Origin: Halohasta salina
GTDB lineage: Archaea; Halobacteriota; Halobacteria; Halobacteriales; Haloferacaceae
NCBI RefSeq assembly: GCF_024178165.1
Contig: NZ_JAMZIE010000003.1
Location: forward strand, 372,001 to 436,000
Direction of reading: 5' to 3'
DNA: 64,000 nucleotides
The notes below the pieces were generated by a model. The model did not search any database. It saw only the letters and a program-made list of their open reading frames with translations, and was not told the DNA's origin. Below, one piece after another: positions 40,880 through 48,804 of this stretch (its first letter is position 1; the number at the start of each line of letters is the position of its first letter). A program made the translations under genes and the position numbers.

Positions 40880-41490
40880 GCGGGTCCGACACGCTCGAAC
40901 TGATCGAGGAGAACCTTCCGGAGGGGTTTCGAGACGACCTCCGGGAAAGCGACCTCGGCACGCAGGTCGGTGGGAGCTACGGTGAGCAGGCGGGCCGTCA
41001 GCTCGGCCAGCAGATCGGCACGACGGTCGAACGACGGTTTCGATCTAGACTCGATGCTGGCACAACAGTCTGGCGGGCACTCGTCGCTGCGTTTGAGGCC
41101 CTTCCGGCGGCGATACTCCACGCGCTACGTGAGAACGCCTCTCCCCGCAGGGCCGTCTCGAACCTCAAATCACAGCTCGAAACCGAAGCGAAATCGCTCG
41201 TCAGTAACGCGGAAGCCGAGGCCAGTGGGGCCGCGACGGGGGCCGCCGACGCGTCGACCGAGAGAGCTGACTCGGTGCCCGGACTGCCGGACAACGTCTC
41301 GAAGCTTCGTGAGGAGACGATCCGTGACCTGCTGGGGGTGATGTCGTACCGCGAGCTACAGTCGACCGCCAAGGAACTCGGCGTCACAGCCAACCGGAGC
41401 CGCGAGGCGATCGTCGAGGACGTCGTCGAGCAGGTCTCGGGCGGTGACGACGCGGAACACAAGGCGGCCGAGGGGGACGCCGAGTCCTGA
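40876..41490 (+). CDS. Gas-vesicle-locus protein 3 with C-terminal SAP/Rho-N-like motif (204 aa)
   Basis: The N-terminal half has GSYGEQAGRQLGQQIGTTVERRFRS, a helical region similar in style to the glycine-rich helix of the preceding protein. The C-terminal 55 residues (LRDLLGVMSYRELQSTAKELGV...REAIVEDVVEQV) fit a helix-extended-helix like SAP or Rho N-terminal domains, which bind nucleic acids or proteins. Its stop is followed directly by the next ATG. Role in gas vesicles is inferred only from position. Confidence 0.6.
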   Translation: MSGSDTLELIEENLPEGFRDDLRESDLGTQVGGSYGEQAGRQLGQQIGTTVERRFRSRLDAGTTVWRALVAAFEALPAAILHALRENASPRRAVSNLKSQLETEAKSLVSNAEAEASGAATGAADASTERADSVPGLPDNVSKLREETIRDLLGVMSYRELQSTAKELGVTANRSREAIVEDVVEQVSGGDDAEHKAAEGDAES

Positions 41491-41491
41491 G

Positions 41492-42271
41492 ATGGGAGCC
41501 AACACCCAACAGCAGGTCGACGCACTGCTGGCCGACCTCGCTGCGACGGTCGACCCCGAGCAGCCGACCGGCGACGCTGACCCATCCGACCCGGAGGAAA
41601 TCGGTGGGATTGCCGACCGGGCCGACGAACTCCTGTCGTCGACCGCGCTCTCGGCCGTTGCGGCTGCGACGGGGCTCGGCGACGGGACCGACCCCTCGTC
41701 GTCGGTGCCGAAAGCCATCGCCACGGGCGATCCGAAGGACGTTGCGGCGCTCCGGGCGCTGCTCACGCTGGCGAAGCTGTCGACTGCTGACGACGACCGG
41801 GCCGACGAACTCGTCTCGGAACTGGCGTCGCTCGTCGAGACCGCACAGCTTTCCCCGGCCGAGGAGCGGACCAACGACGCTGCGGCTACGGTAGATGCTG
41901 AGACAATTGACGCTGCTGAGACAGCCGACGGTACAGCGGCCGACGAGGAGTCATCTCTCCGAGAGCGGCTGCAGTCACAGCTCGACGAGACCCAAGCCCT
42001 CTTCGACGGACTGCCAGCAGATGGGCTTACCGAGGGAAGCGACGGGGCCGATTCCGGTACGGAACCGGGCGGTGACGACGCGGAGCCGGGTACCGAGACG
42101 GAGGACCAAGCGGTCGACCAGTCGACCCGGTCCCGCGATGGCACGCGGTGGCGGCCCGGCGGCGGACAGCGATCGATCCATTCGACGGTTCCGGGAGCCG
42201 GTCGACGGGATATCGGCCGCCGCCCCGGTCGGTTGTCGACGATGCGTGGGTCGACGGTCTCGAACCGGTAG
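41492..42271 (+). CDS. Gas-vesicle-locus protein 4 (259 aa)
   Basis: Helical and acidic (QQQVDALLADLAATV, PKDVAALRALLTLAKLS, ELVSELASLVETAQLS), ending in an Arg-rich tail with HSTVPGAGRRDIGRRPGR. A similar tail, VSTVPRGVRH...RRRIYGRR, is present in the 324-residue protein between gvpH and gvpJ, and both have long Leu-rich acidic bodies. The two may be distant paralogues. ATG 41492 is used; the frame opens further upstream inside gene 3. It ends 5 bases from the convergent gvpO stop. Confidence 0.6.
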   Translation: MGANTQQQVDALLADLAATVDPEQPTGDADPSDPEEIGGIADRADELLSSTALSAVAAATGLGDGTDPSSSVPKAIATGDPKDVAALRALLTLAKLSTADDDRADELVSELASLVETAQLSPAEERTNDAAATVDAETIDAAETADGTAADEESSLRERLQSQLDETQALFDGLPADGLTEGSDGADSGTEPGGDDAEPGTETEDQAVDQSTRSRDGTRWRPGGGQRSIHSTVPGAGRRDIGRRPGRLSTMRGSTVSNR

Positions 42272-42276
42272 CCGTC

Positions 42277-42939
42277 TCACTGCTGGCTGGGGCCGGTGTC
42301 GCCCCGTCGGTACTTTTCGAGCCGCCGGTAGCCGATGACCTCGCCGCTTTCGTCGAGTTCGATCTCGTACTGGCCGAGGATGTCCTGTGTGTCGGGCACC
42401 GATCGGCGCTCGATGATCTCGACGACTGCGCGCCACGAGTCGTCGGTCCGTGAGACCTCGACGATCCCATCGAGACTGCGGCCGATCACGTCGGTCGACA
42501 GCTCGATCACCTGATTCCTGACCTCGATGATGCTCGCCGTGTCGCCCTCGCCATCCGGTGAGGACGCCGATTCGCCGTCCGCTCCGGCACGCTCGGCGTC
42601 GCGCTTCTCGTCCGGTCGGGGTTCGACACCGACATCGCCTGTCTGTTCGGCGACCGCCTCCTCGTCGGCGTCGGCCTGCGCGGGCTCCGAAGGCGTCGCC
42701 TCGTGTTCCTCGCTTTCGTCGTGTGCTCGGGCTTCCTGCGCGTGGGTATCCTCGCCGGTGTCAGTCGACTCGGACGCCGAGTCGGGCTCGGACGTCGGCT
42801 CCGACTCGACTTCGCTCGTCTCCTCGGGGTGGTCCCGTTCGGCGGCCTGCTCGGTCTCGGAGCCGCCATCCGTGCGTACGACTCTCCTGTTGGTCGTGTT
42901 CGGTTCCTCGGTGTCGTTGCCTCCGGTCTCGTGTACCAT
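42277..42939 (-). CDS. gvpO: Gas vesicle protein GvpO
   Basis: The C-terminal 100 residues (ASIIEVRNQVIELSTDVIGRSLDGIVEVSRTDDSWRAVVEIIERRSVPDTQDILGQYEIELDESGEVIGYRRLEKYRRG, read in parts) are the GvpO domain. The N-terminal 115 residues are acidic low-complexity, longer than the roughly 120-residue halobacterial GvpO. GvpO is one of the eight proteins needed for vesicle formation in Halobacterium. It lies 79 bases after gvpA and is probably co-transcribed. Confidence 0.85.
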   Translation of the reverse strand: MVHETGGNDTEEPNTTNRRVVRTDGGSETEQAAERDHPEETSEVESEPTSEPDSASESTDTGEDTHAQEARAHDESEEHEATPSEPAQADADEEAVAEQTGDVGVEPRPDEKRDAERAGADGESASSPDGEGDTASIIEVRNQVIELSTDVIGRSLDGIVEVSRTDDSWRAVVEIIERRSVPDTQDILGQYEIELDESGEVIGYRRLEKYRRGDTGPSQQ

Positions 42940-43018
42940 GGTGAGTGTCCAAAATATCAAGACAGTGGTCGTCGGTGGCTGGACAGACTGTCTCGGATCC
43001 CCTCGATCGGTCGGCGGA

Positions 43019-43303
43019 CTACGTTGCCTCGGGGTACTGTGCCTGCGTCGCGGGCGTCCGGCGGATTTCGAGGTTCTCCAGATCCTCCAGACTCCCCTCC
43101 TCGGTCACCTCTTCGATCTTCGATATCTCGGCGGCGTAGTGGAGGAACGTGTCGACCGAGGCCACCACGACCCGCGCCTCGATGGTGAGGATCTCGATCC
43201 CGACGACCGAAATCCGCGCCCAGATGTCGATGACGACTCCCTTGTCGAGGATGCGGTCGAGCACGTCCGCCAGACTGTCCGCACCGGGTCGGTCTGATGC
43301 CAT
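43019..43303 (-). CDS. gvpA: Gas vesicle structural protein GvpA
   Basis: The main ribbed-wall protein. The signature [48 protein letters not shown] (in parts) is nearly invariant in GvpA. With 94 residues it exceeds the usual 76-79; the extra length is in the tail after TEEGSL. It diverges from gvpF, and the region between them holds both promoters. An AGGAG ribosome site lies about 12 bases before the ATG. Confidence 0.96.
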   Translation of the reverse strand: MASDRPGADSLADVLDRILDKGVVIDIWARISVVGIEILTIEARVVVASVDTFLHYAAEISKIEEVTEEGSLEDLENLEIRRTPATQAQYPEAT

Positions 43304-43561
43304 GCTAGTGGCCTCTCCTGTCAGCTATTTAGGCATCGTGGCCGTAAATACCGAATATTCGGGTTAAATCCATCTATGGCCCGAAAAACACGGATATAGA
43401 CTATTCAAATGGATCGTCTGTAACTAATTCGTACCATTTCGCCGTCACTATTTAGCACGTCGGCGTGGTACGGTTTCCAATCCGATGAGATACGAATCGC
43501 CCACCCCGGAACCCGTGTTGGACTGCCGACTGATCACCCGGGCAGCCGGTCGGACGTCGGG
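43304..43561. promoter_or_regulatory. Divergent gvpA / gvpF promoter region with a 12-bp palindrome
   Basis: Contains the perfect palindrome CCGAATATTCGG (43351-43362), about 50 bases upstream of the gvpA ATG, where it overlaps or flanks the probable core promoter. TATA-like GATATAGACTATTCAA (43394 onward) and TATTTAGCACG (43449) are possible gvpF-side promoters. The halobacterial GvpE activator site is not recognised and no gvpE is in the window. Confidence 0.4.
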
Positions 43562-44191
43562 ATGAGTTCGAACCGCTACACCTACGGCGTCATCGAGCAG
43601 GCACCGCTCGATATCGACGTGACGGGCGTCGACGGCGCGCCGATCGACACCGTCGACTACCGGTCGCTGTCGGCGGTCGTCAGCGAGATCGGAACGATCG
43701 AGCCCGAGCGAACCGACGAGAACGCCGCCGCCCACGACGAGGTCCTGCGTGCGGTCCTCCAGTCGGACGGCGGCCGGACGATCATCCCGATGCGGTTCGG
43801 AATGGTATTCAAAACCGAGAACGCACTCAAAAACGTCCTCCGCAACGGGCGCGTCGCGTTCCGGCGGTCGCTCAACGATCTCGACGGGATGGTCGAACTG
43901 GGGGTCAAACTCGTCGCCAAGGAGGGATCGACCGTCGACCGTCGCGCGGTCGTCGAGGACGTGGCCACACGACTCCGCGCGGTCGCCGACACCGAAGCGG
44001 GCAACGATCTCTACAGCGACCGGCTGGTGTTCAACCGGGCGTATCTCGTCGACCGCGCCGATCAGCCCGCCTTCGAGGAGACGGTCGCGGCGATTCGAGA
44101 CGCCTACGACGACTCGCTGCTCGTCCAGTACAACGGGCCGTGGGCCCCCTACAACTTCGTCGACATCGAGATCGGCGCGGAGGGTCGCTGA
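43562..44191 (+). CDS. gvpF: Gas vesicle protein GvpF
   Basis: GvpF/GvpL family, 209 residues. It opens RYTYGVIEQAP, has PMRFGMVFKTENAL in the middle and ends NGPWAPYNFVDIEIG, the closing motif of the family. It is a minor wall-associated protein that binds GvpA and is essential for assembly in Halobacterium. First gene of the gvpFGH-JKLM operon; its stop overlaps the gvpG ATG by one base. Confidence 0.93.
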   Translation: MSSNRYTYGVIEQAPLDIDVTGVDGAPIDTVDYRSLSAVVSEIGTIEPERTDENAAAHDEVLRAVLQSDGGRTIIPMRFGMVFKTENALKNVLRNGRVAFRRSLNDLDGMVELGVKLVAKEGSTVDRRAVVEDVATRLRAVADTEAGNDLYSDRLVFNRAYLVDRADQPAFEETVAAIRDAYDDSLLVQYNGPWAPYNFVDIEIGAEGR

Positions 44192-44442
44192 TGTTCGTCA
44201 TAGACGACCTGCTGATCAACCCCGTCGTTTCGATCCTCGAAGGGATTCATTCGATGGCGATCAGCGAGCTGTACGACACCACCGAGATCAAAAACGAGAT
44301 CAAGGAAAACAGACTGCTGTACGAACTCGGCGAGCGGTCGGAAGCCGAGTACGAACGGCGGAACGGGGAACTCGAAGCACAGCTCGAAATCGCGCGTGAA
44401 GCACACGAACAGACACGCGGTAAAGTCGAGGTCATGCGATGA
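44191..44442 (+). CDS. gvpG: Gas vesicle protein GvpG
   Basis: An 83-residue helical protein: MFVIDDLLINPVVSILEGIHSMAISELYD, then a charged coiled coil (EIKNEIKENRLLYELGERSEAEYERRNGELEAQLEIAREA). This is typical of GvpG. Required for vesicle assembly in Halobacterium as an accessory protein. ATG 44191 is used, coupled to gvpF. Confidence 0.92.
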   Translation: MFVIDDLLINPVVSILEGIHSMAISELYDTTEIKNEIKENRLLYELGERSEAEYERRNGELEAQLEIAREAHEQTRGKVEVMR

Positions 44443-44939
44443 CAGATACACACCCACCACCTGACGACCGAGATACCGATCAGCCCCGATCAGATGACTC
44501 TCACTCCGGAGGGGGCGGTATCTCGGGACTGCTCAGACAGCTTCTGGACACGCTCCAGCGACTCGACGAGTCCGGCCGCTCGGTCGAGCGTGGTCGAGGT
44601 CGTCGACGGGCCGGCGAGACGGCGTTCGAATACGAGTACAGTGTCAATATCGGGCTCGGCGGGGATGACACGGCCGACAGCGCCGAGCCGGACCACCCGG
44701 TTCGTGTTCAAGAGACACTCGACGGCGCGAGTGTCACAGTCGACCTCCCGGCGGTCGACCCCGAGACGCTCCGGGCCGGTGTGGACGGTCGACGGCTCGT
44801 GGTGGCGGCCGACGACGAGCGGCTGGCGCGGGTCACGCTTCCTAAGGCGGACTATACGGTCCGAACTGCCACCTACAACAACGGGGTCTTGGAGATCCGG
44901 CTGGCAGGCGGCGATTCGGAGGTGACAGTCGATGACTGA
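44439..44939 (+). CDS. gvpH: Gas vesicle protein GvpH (Hsp20-like)
   Basis: The N-terminal half is polar with GGGGISGLLRQLLDTLQRLDESGRS. The C-terminal 100 residues have a small-heat-shock alpha-crystallin character: FEYEYSVNIGLGG, VTVDLPAVDPETLRAGVDGRRLVVAADDERLARVTLP, NNGVLEIRL. This agrees with GvpH, a chaperone-like regulator that stabilises other Gvp proteins and is dispensable in Halobacterium. It overlaps gvpG by four and the next gene by eight bases. Confidence 0.88.
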   Translation: MTDTHPPPDDRDTDQPRSDDSHSGGGGISGLLRQLLDTLQRLDESGRSVERGRGRRRAGETAFEYEYSVNIGLGGDDTADSAEPDHPVRVQETLDGASVTVDLPAVDPETLRAGVDGRRLVVAADDERLARVTLPKADYTVRTATYNNGVLEIRLAGGDSEVTVDD

Positions 44940-45906
44940 CTCCGAGGAGGGGCTGCTCGACGTGGAGGCCGTCGACGATCTCGGCCTCGACGACGTCGAC
45001 AGCATCGAAGCGCTCGATACGGACGCCCTCCCGAATGCCAGTGAGCTCGATCTCACACAGCTCGGTCCGCTTGCCGAGTTGGCGATCTCGGTACTCGAAT
45101 CGGTGACGGAGGGCGAGGACGACCCGGCGGCGGGGAAGCTACAGGCCCTCTTGCACCTCGTCTCTCTCATTCAGGGCGTTCTCGAGACGACCGATACCGA
45201 CGAACTGCTCGCTACGCTCGACCTCGACGAACTCGACGAGGTTGTCGACCTCGACTCGCTGCCCGAGGCGCTCGAATCCGGCGAGATCGGCGATGCGGTC
45301 GAACTCGAGAACCTGCGCAAGCTCATCGAGTTCGGTCAGCTCTGGCAGACGGTCGACCTCACCGAACTCGTCGGGTCGAAAGACGAGATCCGCGAGACCG
45401 TCGACTCACTCGCCGGCGACGATGGCAACGGCGACAGAGGGCTGCTCGACGGGCTGGAGATGCAAGATCTCACCGGTGGCGGCGACAGCGAGATCGCCGA
45501 CGGGCTGACCGACCCCGAGATGATGCAGGCAGCGACACAGGCCCAACTCGAACGGGAAATCGAGGGGTTTCGGGAGCGGTTAGTCGAAACCCACGCCCGC
45601 CTCGACGAGCTTCGTGACGCGAACGAACGGCGGTTTGCCGGCGCCGACCAGCCGAGTTCGCGGAATCCTACGGCCGTCTCGACGCTGACGACCCACACCG
45701 GTCCGCCGAGCGACGCCTCACAGGTCTCGACGGTGCCACGGGGCGTGCGCCACTCGACGGGACCGAGCCGCCGCCGGATCTACGGTCGACGGTTCGACAC
45801 ACTCATAGCAGAAACACAGGCCACCGACGCCGAGGCCGACGAACAACCGGTCGACAACGAGGAACCGAGCGACAACGCGGCTGATGAGAGGGGTGAGGAT
45901 CGATGA
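44932..45906 (+). CDS. Large acidic protein in the gvpI position (324 aa)
   Basis: Position between gvpH and gvpJ is that of gvpI, but GvpI of Halobacterium is about 144 residues and basic. This protein is 324 residues and very acidic, with repeats of Leu-Asp-Glu character (DLDELDEVVDLDSLPEALESGEIGDAVELENLRKLIEFG) and a helical stretch QAQLEREIEGFRERLVETHARLDEL. An Arg-rich part STVPRGVRH...RRRIYGRR near 265-285 resembles the tail of the protein at 41492-42271. It may be a much expanded GvpI or a replacement. Overlaps with both neighbours show co-translation. Confidence 0.6.
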   Translation: MTDSEEGLLDVEAVDDLGLDDVDSIEALDTDALPNASELDLTQLGPLAELAISVLESVTEGEDDPAAGKLQALLHLVSLIQGVLETTDTDELLATLDLDELDEVVDLDSLPEALESGEIGDAVELENLRKLIEFGQLWQTVDLTELVGSKDEIRETVDSLAGDDGNGDRGLLDGLEMQDLTGGGDSEIADGLTDPEMMQAATQAQLEREIEGFRERLVETHARLDELRDANERRFAGADQPSSRNPTAVSTLTTHTGPPSDASQVSTVPRGVRHSTGPSRRRIYGRRFDTLIAETQATDAEADEQPVDNEEPSDNAADERGEDR

Positions 45907-46373
45907 GCGGCGCTGGCCCGATGCGGAAGAAGGACTCACTCGCCGATGTCGTCGAGATGCTGCTGGACAAGGGGATCGTCGTCAACGCCGACATCATCGT
46001 CACCATCGGCGAGACCGAACTGCTGGGCATCCATCTCCGGGCGGCGATCGCCTCCTTCGAGACGGCCGCCGAGTACGGCTTGGAGTTCCCAGACGGCACC
46101 GACACCGACCGGATCGAGGAGATCACGGGTCGACGGAACAGTCTCGAAACGATCCGGGCGACCAGCGGCGAGCCGGACATCGTCGACGAGTCCGACGAAA
46201 CGGCGACGTGGACCGTCCGCCCGCCGGTGGTCGTCCGCGAAGACGCCGCCGCAACGCGGCCACCGGACGACGAATCGGACGCGACGGCTGCCGAGGCCAC
46301 TGATGCGGGCGAATCGTCGTCCGAGGATGACGCCGAGACAGCCACAACGGAGGAATCGGATGGAAGCGATTAA
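45903..46373 (+). CDS. gvpJ: Gas vesicle protein GvpJ
   Basis: GvpA-family protein: SLADVVEMLLDKGIVVNADIIVTIGETELLGIHLRAAIASFETAAEYGLEFPDG, followed by a polar acidic tail of 80 residues. GvpJ is a minor homologue of GvpA, needed in assembly and possibly located at the tips. A Met at 45921 is an alternative start. Overlaps gvpK by 14 bases. Confidence 0.93.
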   Translation: MSGAGPMRKKDSLADVVEMLLDKGIVVNADIIVTIGETELLGIHLRAAIASFETAAEYGLEFPDGTDTDRIEEITGRRNSLETIRATSGEPDIVDESDETATWTVRPPVVVREDAAATRPPDDESDATAAEATDAGESSSEDDAETATTEESDGSD

Positions 46374-46767
46374 TCTCGACGGCGACGAGGCGAGCGACGG
46401 ACTGTTGGCGCTGGTGATCGCGGTCGTCGAACTCCTGATCGAGGCGCTCGAAGGCGAGGCGATCCGCCGGATGGAGTCGGGGTCGCTGACTGACGAGGAG
46501 ATCGAGCGACTCGGCAGCCAACTCGCGGCGCTCCACGAGGAGGTCGACCGGCTGAAAGCCGACACCGAACTCGAAGACGACGTCTCACAGCTCCGAACCA
46601 GCCTCTCGGATCTCGTCGAGGACGCCATCGAGCGCGTCGACGACGAGCCACACCCCGGATTCGCGTTTCTCGACGACGCGAACACGCCGTCGCCGGAGCA
46701 CTCCGAGCCGCCGGATCAGCCGGCCCAACCCGACCAATCACCGACCTCGTCGGAGGGCGAGGAATGA
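46360..46767 (+). CDS. gvpK: Gas vesicle protein GvpK
   Basis: The 135-residue protein contains LLALVIAVVELLIEALEGEAIRRMESGSLTDEEIERLGSQLAALHEEVDRL, the conserved GvpK core, with an acidic extension. ATG 46360 is inside the gvpJ end; the longer frame is a shadow of gvpJ. Essential accessory protein in Halobacterium. Confidence 0.92.
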   Translation: MEAINLDGDEASDGLLALVIAVVELLIEALEGEAIRRMESGSLTDEEIERLGSQLAALHEEVDRLKADTELEDDVSQLRTSLSDLVEDAIERVDDEPHPGFAFLDDANTPSPEHSEPPDQPAQPDQSPTSSEGEE

Positions 46768-47600
46768 CCGAAATCGACCAGGGACGGTATCTCTACTGTC
46801 TGGTTTATCTCCCGTCGGCGGATTACGTCGCCGACCCCGACTGGTCGACCGAGGGCATCGCGGACGAACCGGTCTCGGTCGTCACCGCCGGAGACGTGGG
46901 TGCGGTCGTCCACGCCTGTGATTCGCTGTACGATACCGACGACCCCCAGACGATCCAGCAGTGGCTGTTGAGCCATCAGCGGGTCGTCGACGAGGCGAGC
47001 GAGGCCTTCGGGACGCCGATCCCGTTCCAGTTCGATACGATCCTGACCGGCGGCGACGAGGCGCTGGCCGACTGGTTGGAGACCGAGTCCGACCGGCTCG
47101 AACCCGAACTCTCGGCACTGGCTGGCCACCGGGAGTATCGCGTGGAGATCACCCATCACGAAGACGCTCGCTCGGAGATCACCGCGGCCGACGAAGCGTT
47201 GTCGACGCTCCGCCAGCGGATCGACGACGCCGACTCGGGGACCGCCTATCTGCTCGAACAGCAGTACGAAACGGAGATCACCAAACGGCTCCGCCAGCAC
47301 CGACGGCAGCAAGCCCGGTCGATTGCGGATCGGATCGCCCCTCACGTCGCAGCGCTCGAATCGCTCGGCACCCGCCGATCGACGGGCGTCGACATCGATA
47401 CCGGCCGCGAGGACGAGCCCGAACCGATCGCCCGGTTAGCCGTGCTGGCGACCGACGAGGGAGCCGACGCGCTGGGCGAGGAACTCGACTCGGTTGCCGC
47501 CGAGCCGGGTGTCGAAGTACGGTTTACCGGGCCGTGGCCGCCGTACACGTTCGCCCCGACAATCGACAGTCAGGGAGGAGGGGATGGAGCCGACCGCTGA
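46764..47600 (+). CDS. gvpL: Gas vesicle protein GvpL
   Basis: GvpF/GvpL family, 278 residues: GRYLYCLVYLPSADY at the start, PIPFQFDTIL in the middle, LEQQYETEITKRLRQHRRQQARSIADRI and the ending FTGPWPPYTFAP. GvpL contacts most other accessory Gvp proteins and is essential in Halobacterium. Overlaps gvpK by four and gvpM by 17 bases. Confidence 0.93.
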   Translation: MTEIDQGRYLYCLVYLPSADYVADPDWSTEGIADEPVSVVTAGDVGAVVHACDSLYDTDDPQTIQQWLLSHQRVVDEASEAFGTPIPFQFDTILTGGDEALADWLETESDRLEPELSALAGHREYRVEITHHEDARSEITAADEALSTLRQRIDDADSGTAYLLEQQYETEITKRLRQHRRQQARSIADRIAPHVAALESLGTRRSTGVDIDTGREDEPEPIARLAVLATDEGADALGEELDSVAAEPGVEVRFTGPWPPYTFAPTIDSQGGGDGADR

Positions 47601-48042
47601 CTCCGAGGACGTGATCGTCGACCTGCTGGACGTGCTGCTCGAAAAGGGGGTCGTCCTCGAAGCCGACGTCGTCATCGGGGTCGCCGATATTCCGCTGGTG
47701 GGGATCAAACTGCGGGCCGCGATCGCGGGGCTGACGACGATGCGTGAGTACGGCATGTTCGAGGAGTGGGACCTCCAGCAGCGCCGTCAGCGACGGTCGC
47801 ACCAACCCATGCCGGGTGGCTCGATGACCGGTCGACCGAACCCACGGCGACCGCGTGATCCCGAGACGGAGCCGACTGTGGCCAGCGGTCGACCCGCCGA
47901 GAGTAGCCGTCCCGACGGGTCGGCCCGCCCGCGCCACCGTGATCGGCCGGCCGAAACCCGTCGACCGGCTGGCCAGTCGGAGGACGCGCCCGTATCCGAA
48001 ACCGACGGTGAGGCGCGGGCGGAGACGCCCGAAGAGGAGTAG
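47584..48042 (+). CDS. gvpM: Gas vesicle protein GvpM
   Basis: GvpA-family protein: VIVDLLDVLLEKGVVLEADVVIGVADIPLVGIKLRAAIAGLTTMREYGMFEEW in the first 70 residues. A basic and proline-rich tail of 75 residues is longer than the 84-residue halobacterial GvpM. Last gene of the operon; ATG 47584 is used. Confidence 0.92.
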   Translation: MEPTADSEDVIVDLLDVLLEKGVVLEADVVIGVADIPLVGIKLRAAIAGLTTMREYGMFEEWDLQQRRQRRSHQPMPGGSMTGRPNPRRPRDPETEPTVASGRPAESSRPDGSARPRHRDRPAETRRPAGQSEDAPVSETDGEARAETPEEE

Positions 48043-48120
48043 CAGCCGCCGAGCATGCCGGCTCGGCCGGTGGTCGGCAATCGGCGTCGACGGCGGCGGC
48101 TCTGCACGTAAAATACGGAG

Positions 48121-48191
48121 TGGGACTGCCGAGAGTCGAACTCAGGTCCTACGGACCCCATCCGCAGAGGATACCACTACCCCACAGTCCC
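48121..48191 (-). tRNA. tRNA-Pro(GGG)
   Basis: Minus-strand 71-nt cloverleaf: acceptor GGGACTG/CAGTCCC with discriminator A, anticodon stem TGCGG/CCGTA with loop ATGGGGT giving anticodon GGG, T arm CTGAG-TTCGACT-CTCGG. No encoded CCA. The D arm is short (GGGT...ATCC). Confidence 0.9.
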
Positions 48192-48277
48192 GCAGTTCGA
48201 AGCATGCGAGTGAATCGTTTAAGCCCTTCGTTTCTCCGACCCGCCTCTGTCGTGCGATCTCTCGCCGTGAGACGGGG

Positions 48278-48580
48278 CTACGCGAACCACTCACACAGCG
48301 TCTCGTGGGCCCCGATCACCATCGAGGGCACGACGATCATAAACAGGTGTTCTTCGATGGGGATTTCGGCCACGTCGACGCCCGTCCGGAGGGGGATTTC
48401 GAAGACGCCGGCTTCCAGCGTGTACCGGTCCCAGAGGTATCCCAGCGGATACAGCGCGAGGATCGTCCGGGCGGCCCGCCGCTCGGCACCGCTCCGCCGG
48501 AGCAGCGCCGCCGCCACCACTCCCCAGCACAGTTCGGTCACGAGGTAGGTGTACCGACCCAACACCGAGATGTCGACCAT
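48278..48580 (-). CDS. Stand-alone lycopene cyclase-type domain protein (100 aa)
   Basis: Three hydrophobic helices (YTYLVTELCWGVVAAALL, ILALYPLGYLWDRY, EEHLFMIVVPSMVIGAHETL) and the motif FEIPLRTGVDVAEIPIEEHLFM resemble the lycopene cyclase domain. Normal archaeal CrtY has two such domains fused; this has only one. It may need a partner or have a different isoprenoid substrate. Downstream, in transcription order, of a small ORF and a UbiA-family prenyltransferase. Confidence 0.65.
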   Translation of the reverse strand: MVDISVLGRYTYLVTELCWGVVAAALLRRSGAERRAARTILALYPLGYLWDRYTLEAGVFEIPLRTGVDVAEIPIEEHLFMIVVPSMVIGAHETLCEWFA

Positions 48581-48620
48581 ACCTCGTCACGACAGCACAG
48601 CAACAAAAATCCGCCGGCGG

Positions 48621-48737
48621 TTACTTCCCTTTCGGCCGCTCGGTCCAGAGTTCGGACTCGAAGATCAGCTTCGTCGGCGTGGTCGTTCGGCGCTCGGTGT
48701 CCGTGTCGGTCGGCTCGGGTCGTCGGTCGGAGGCCAT
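48621..48737 (-). CDS. Small hypothetical protein (38 aa)
   Basis: MASDRRPEPTDTDTERRTTTPTKLIFESELWTERPKGK in parts: polar with a conserved-looking C-terminal KLIFESELW. A TATA-like TTATATATCC lies about 35 bases upstream, suggesting that it starts a transcript that continues into the lycopene cyclase-type gene 40 bases downstream. Confidence 0.45.
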   Translation of the reverse strand: MASDRRPEPTDTDTERRTTTPTKLIFESELWTERPKGK

Positions 48738-48804
48738 CTTGTATGTTATTGCCACACATGGATATATAATTCTTTGTGTGGCATGAAAACAGGTATCTCA
48801 ACTG

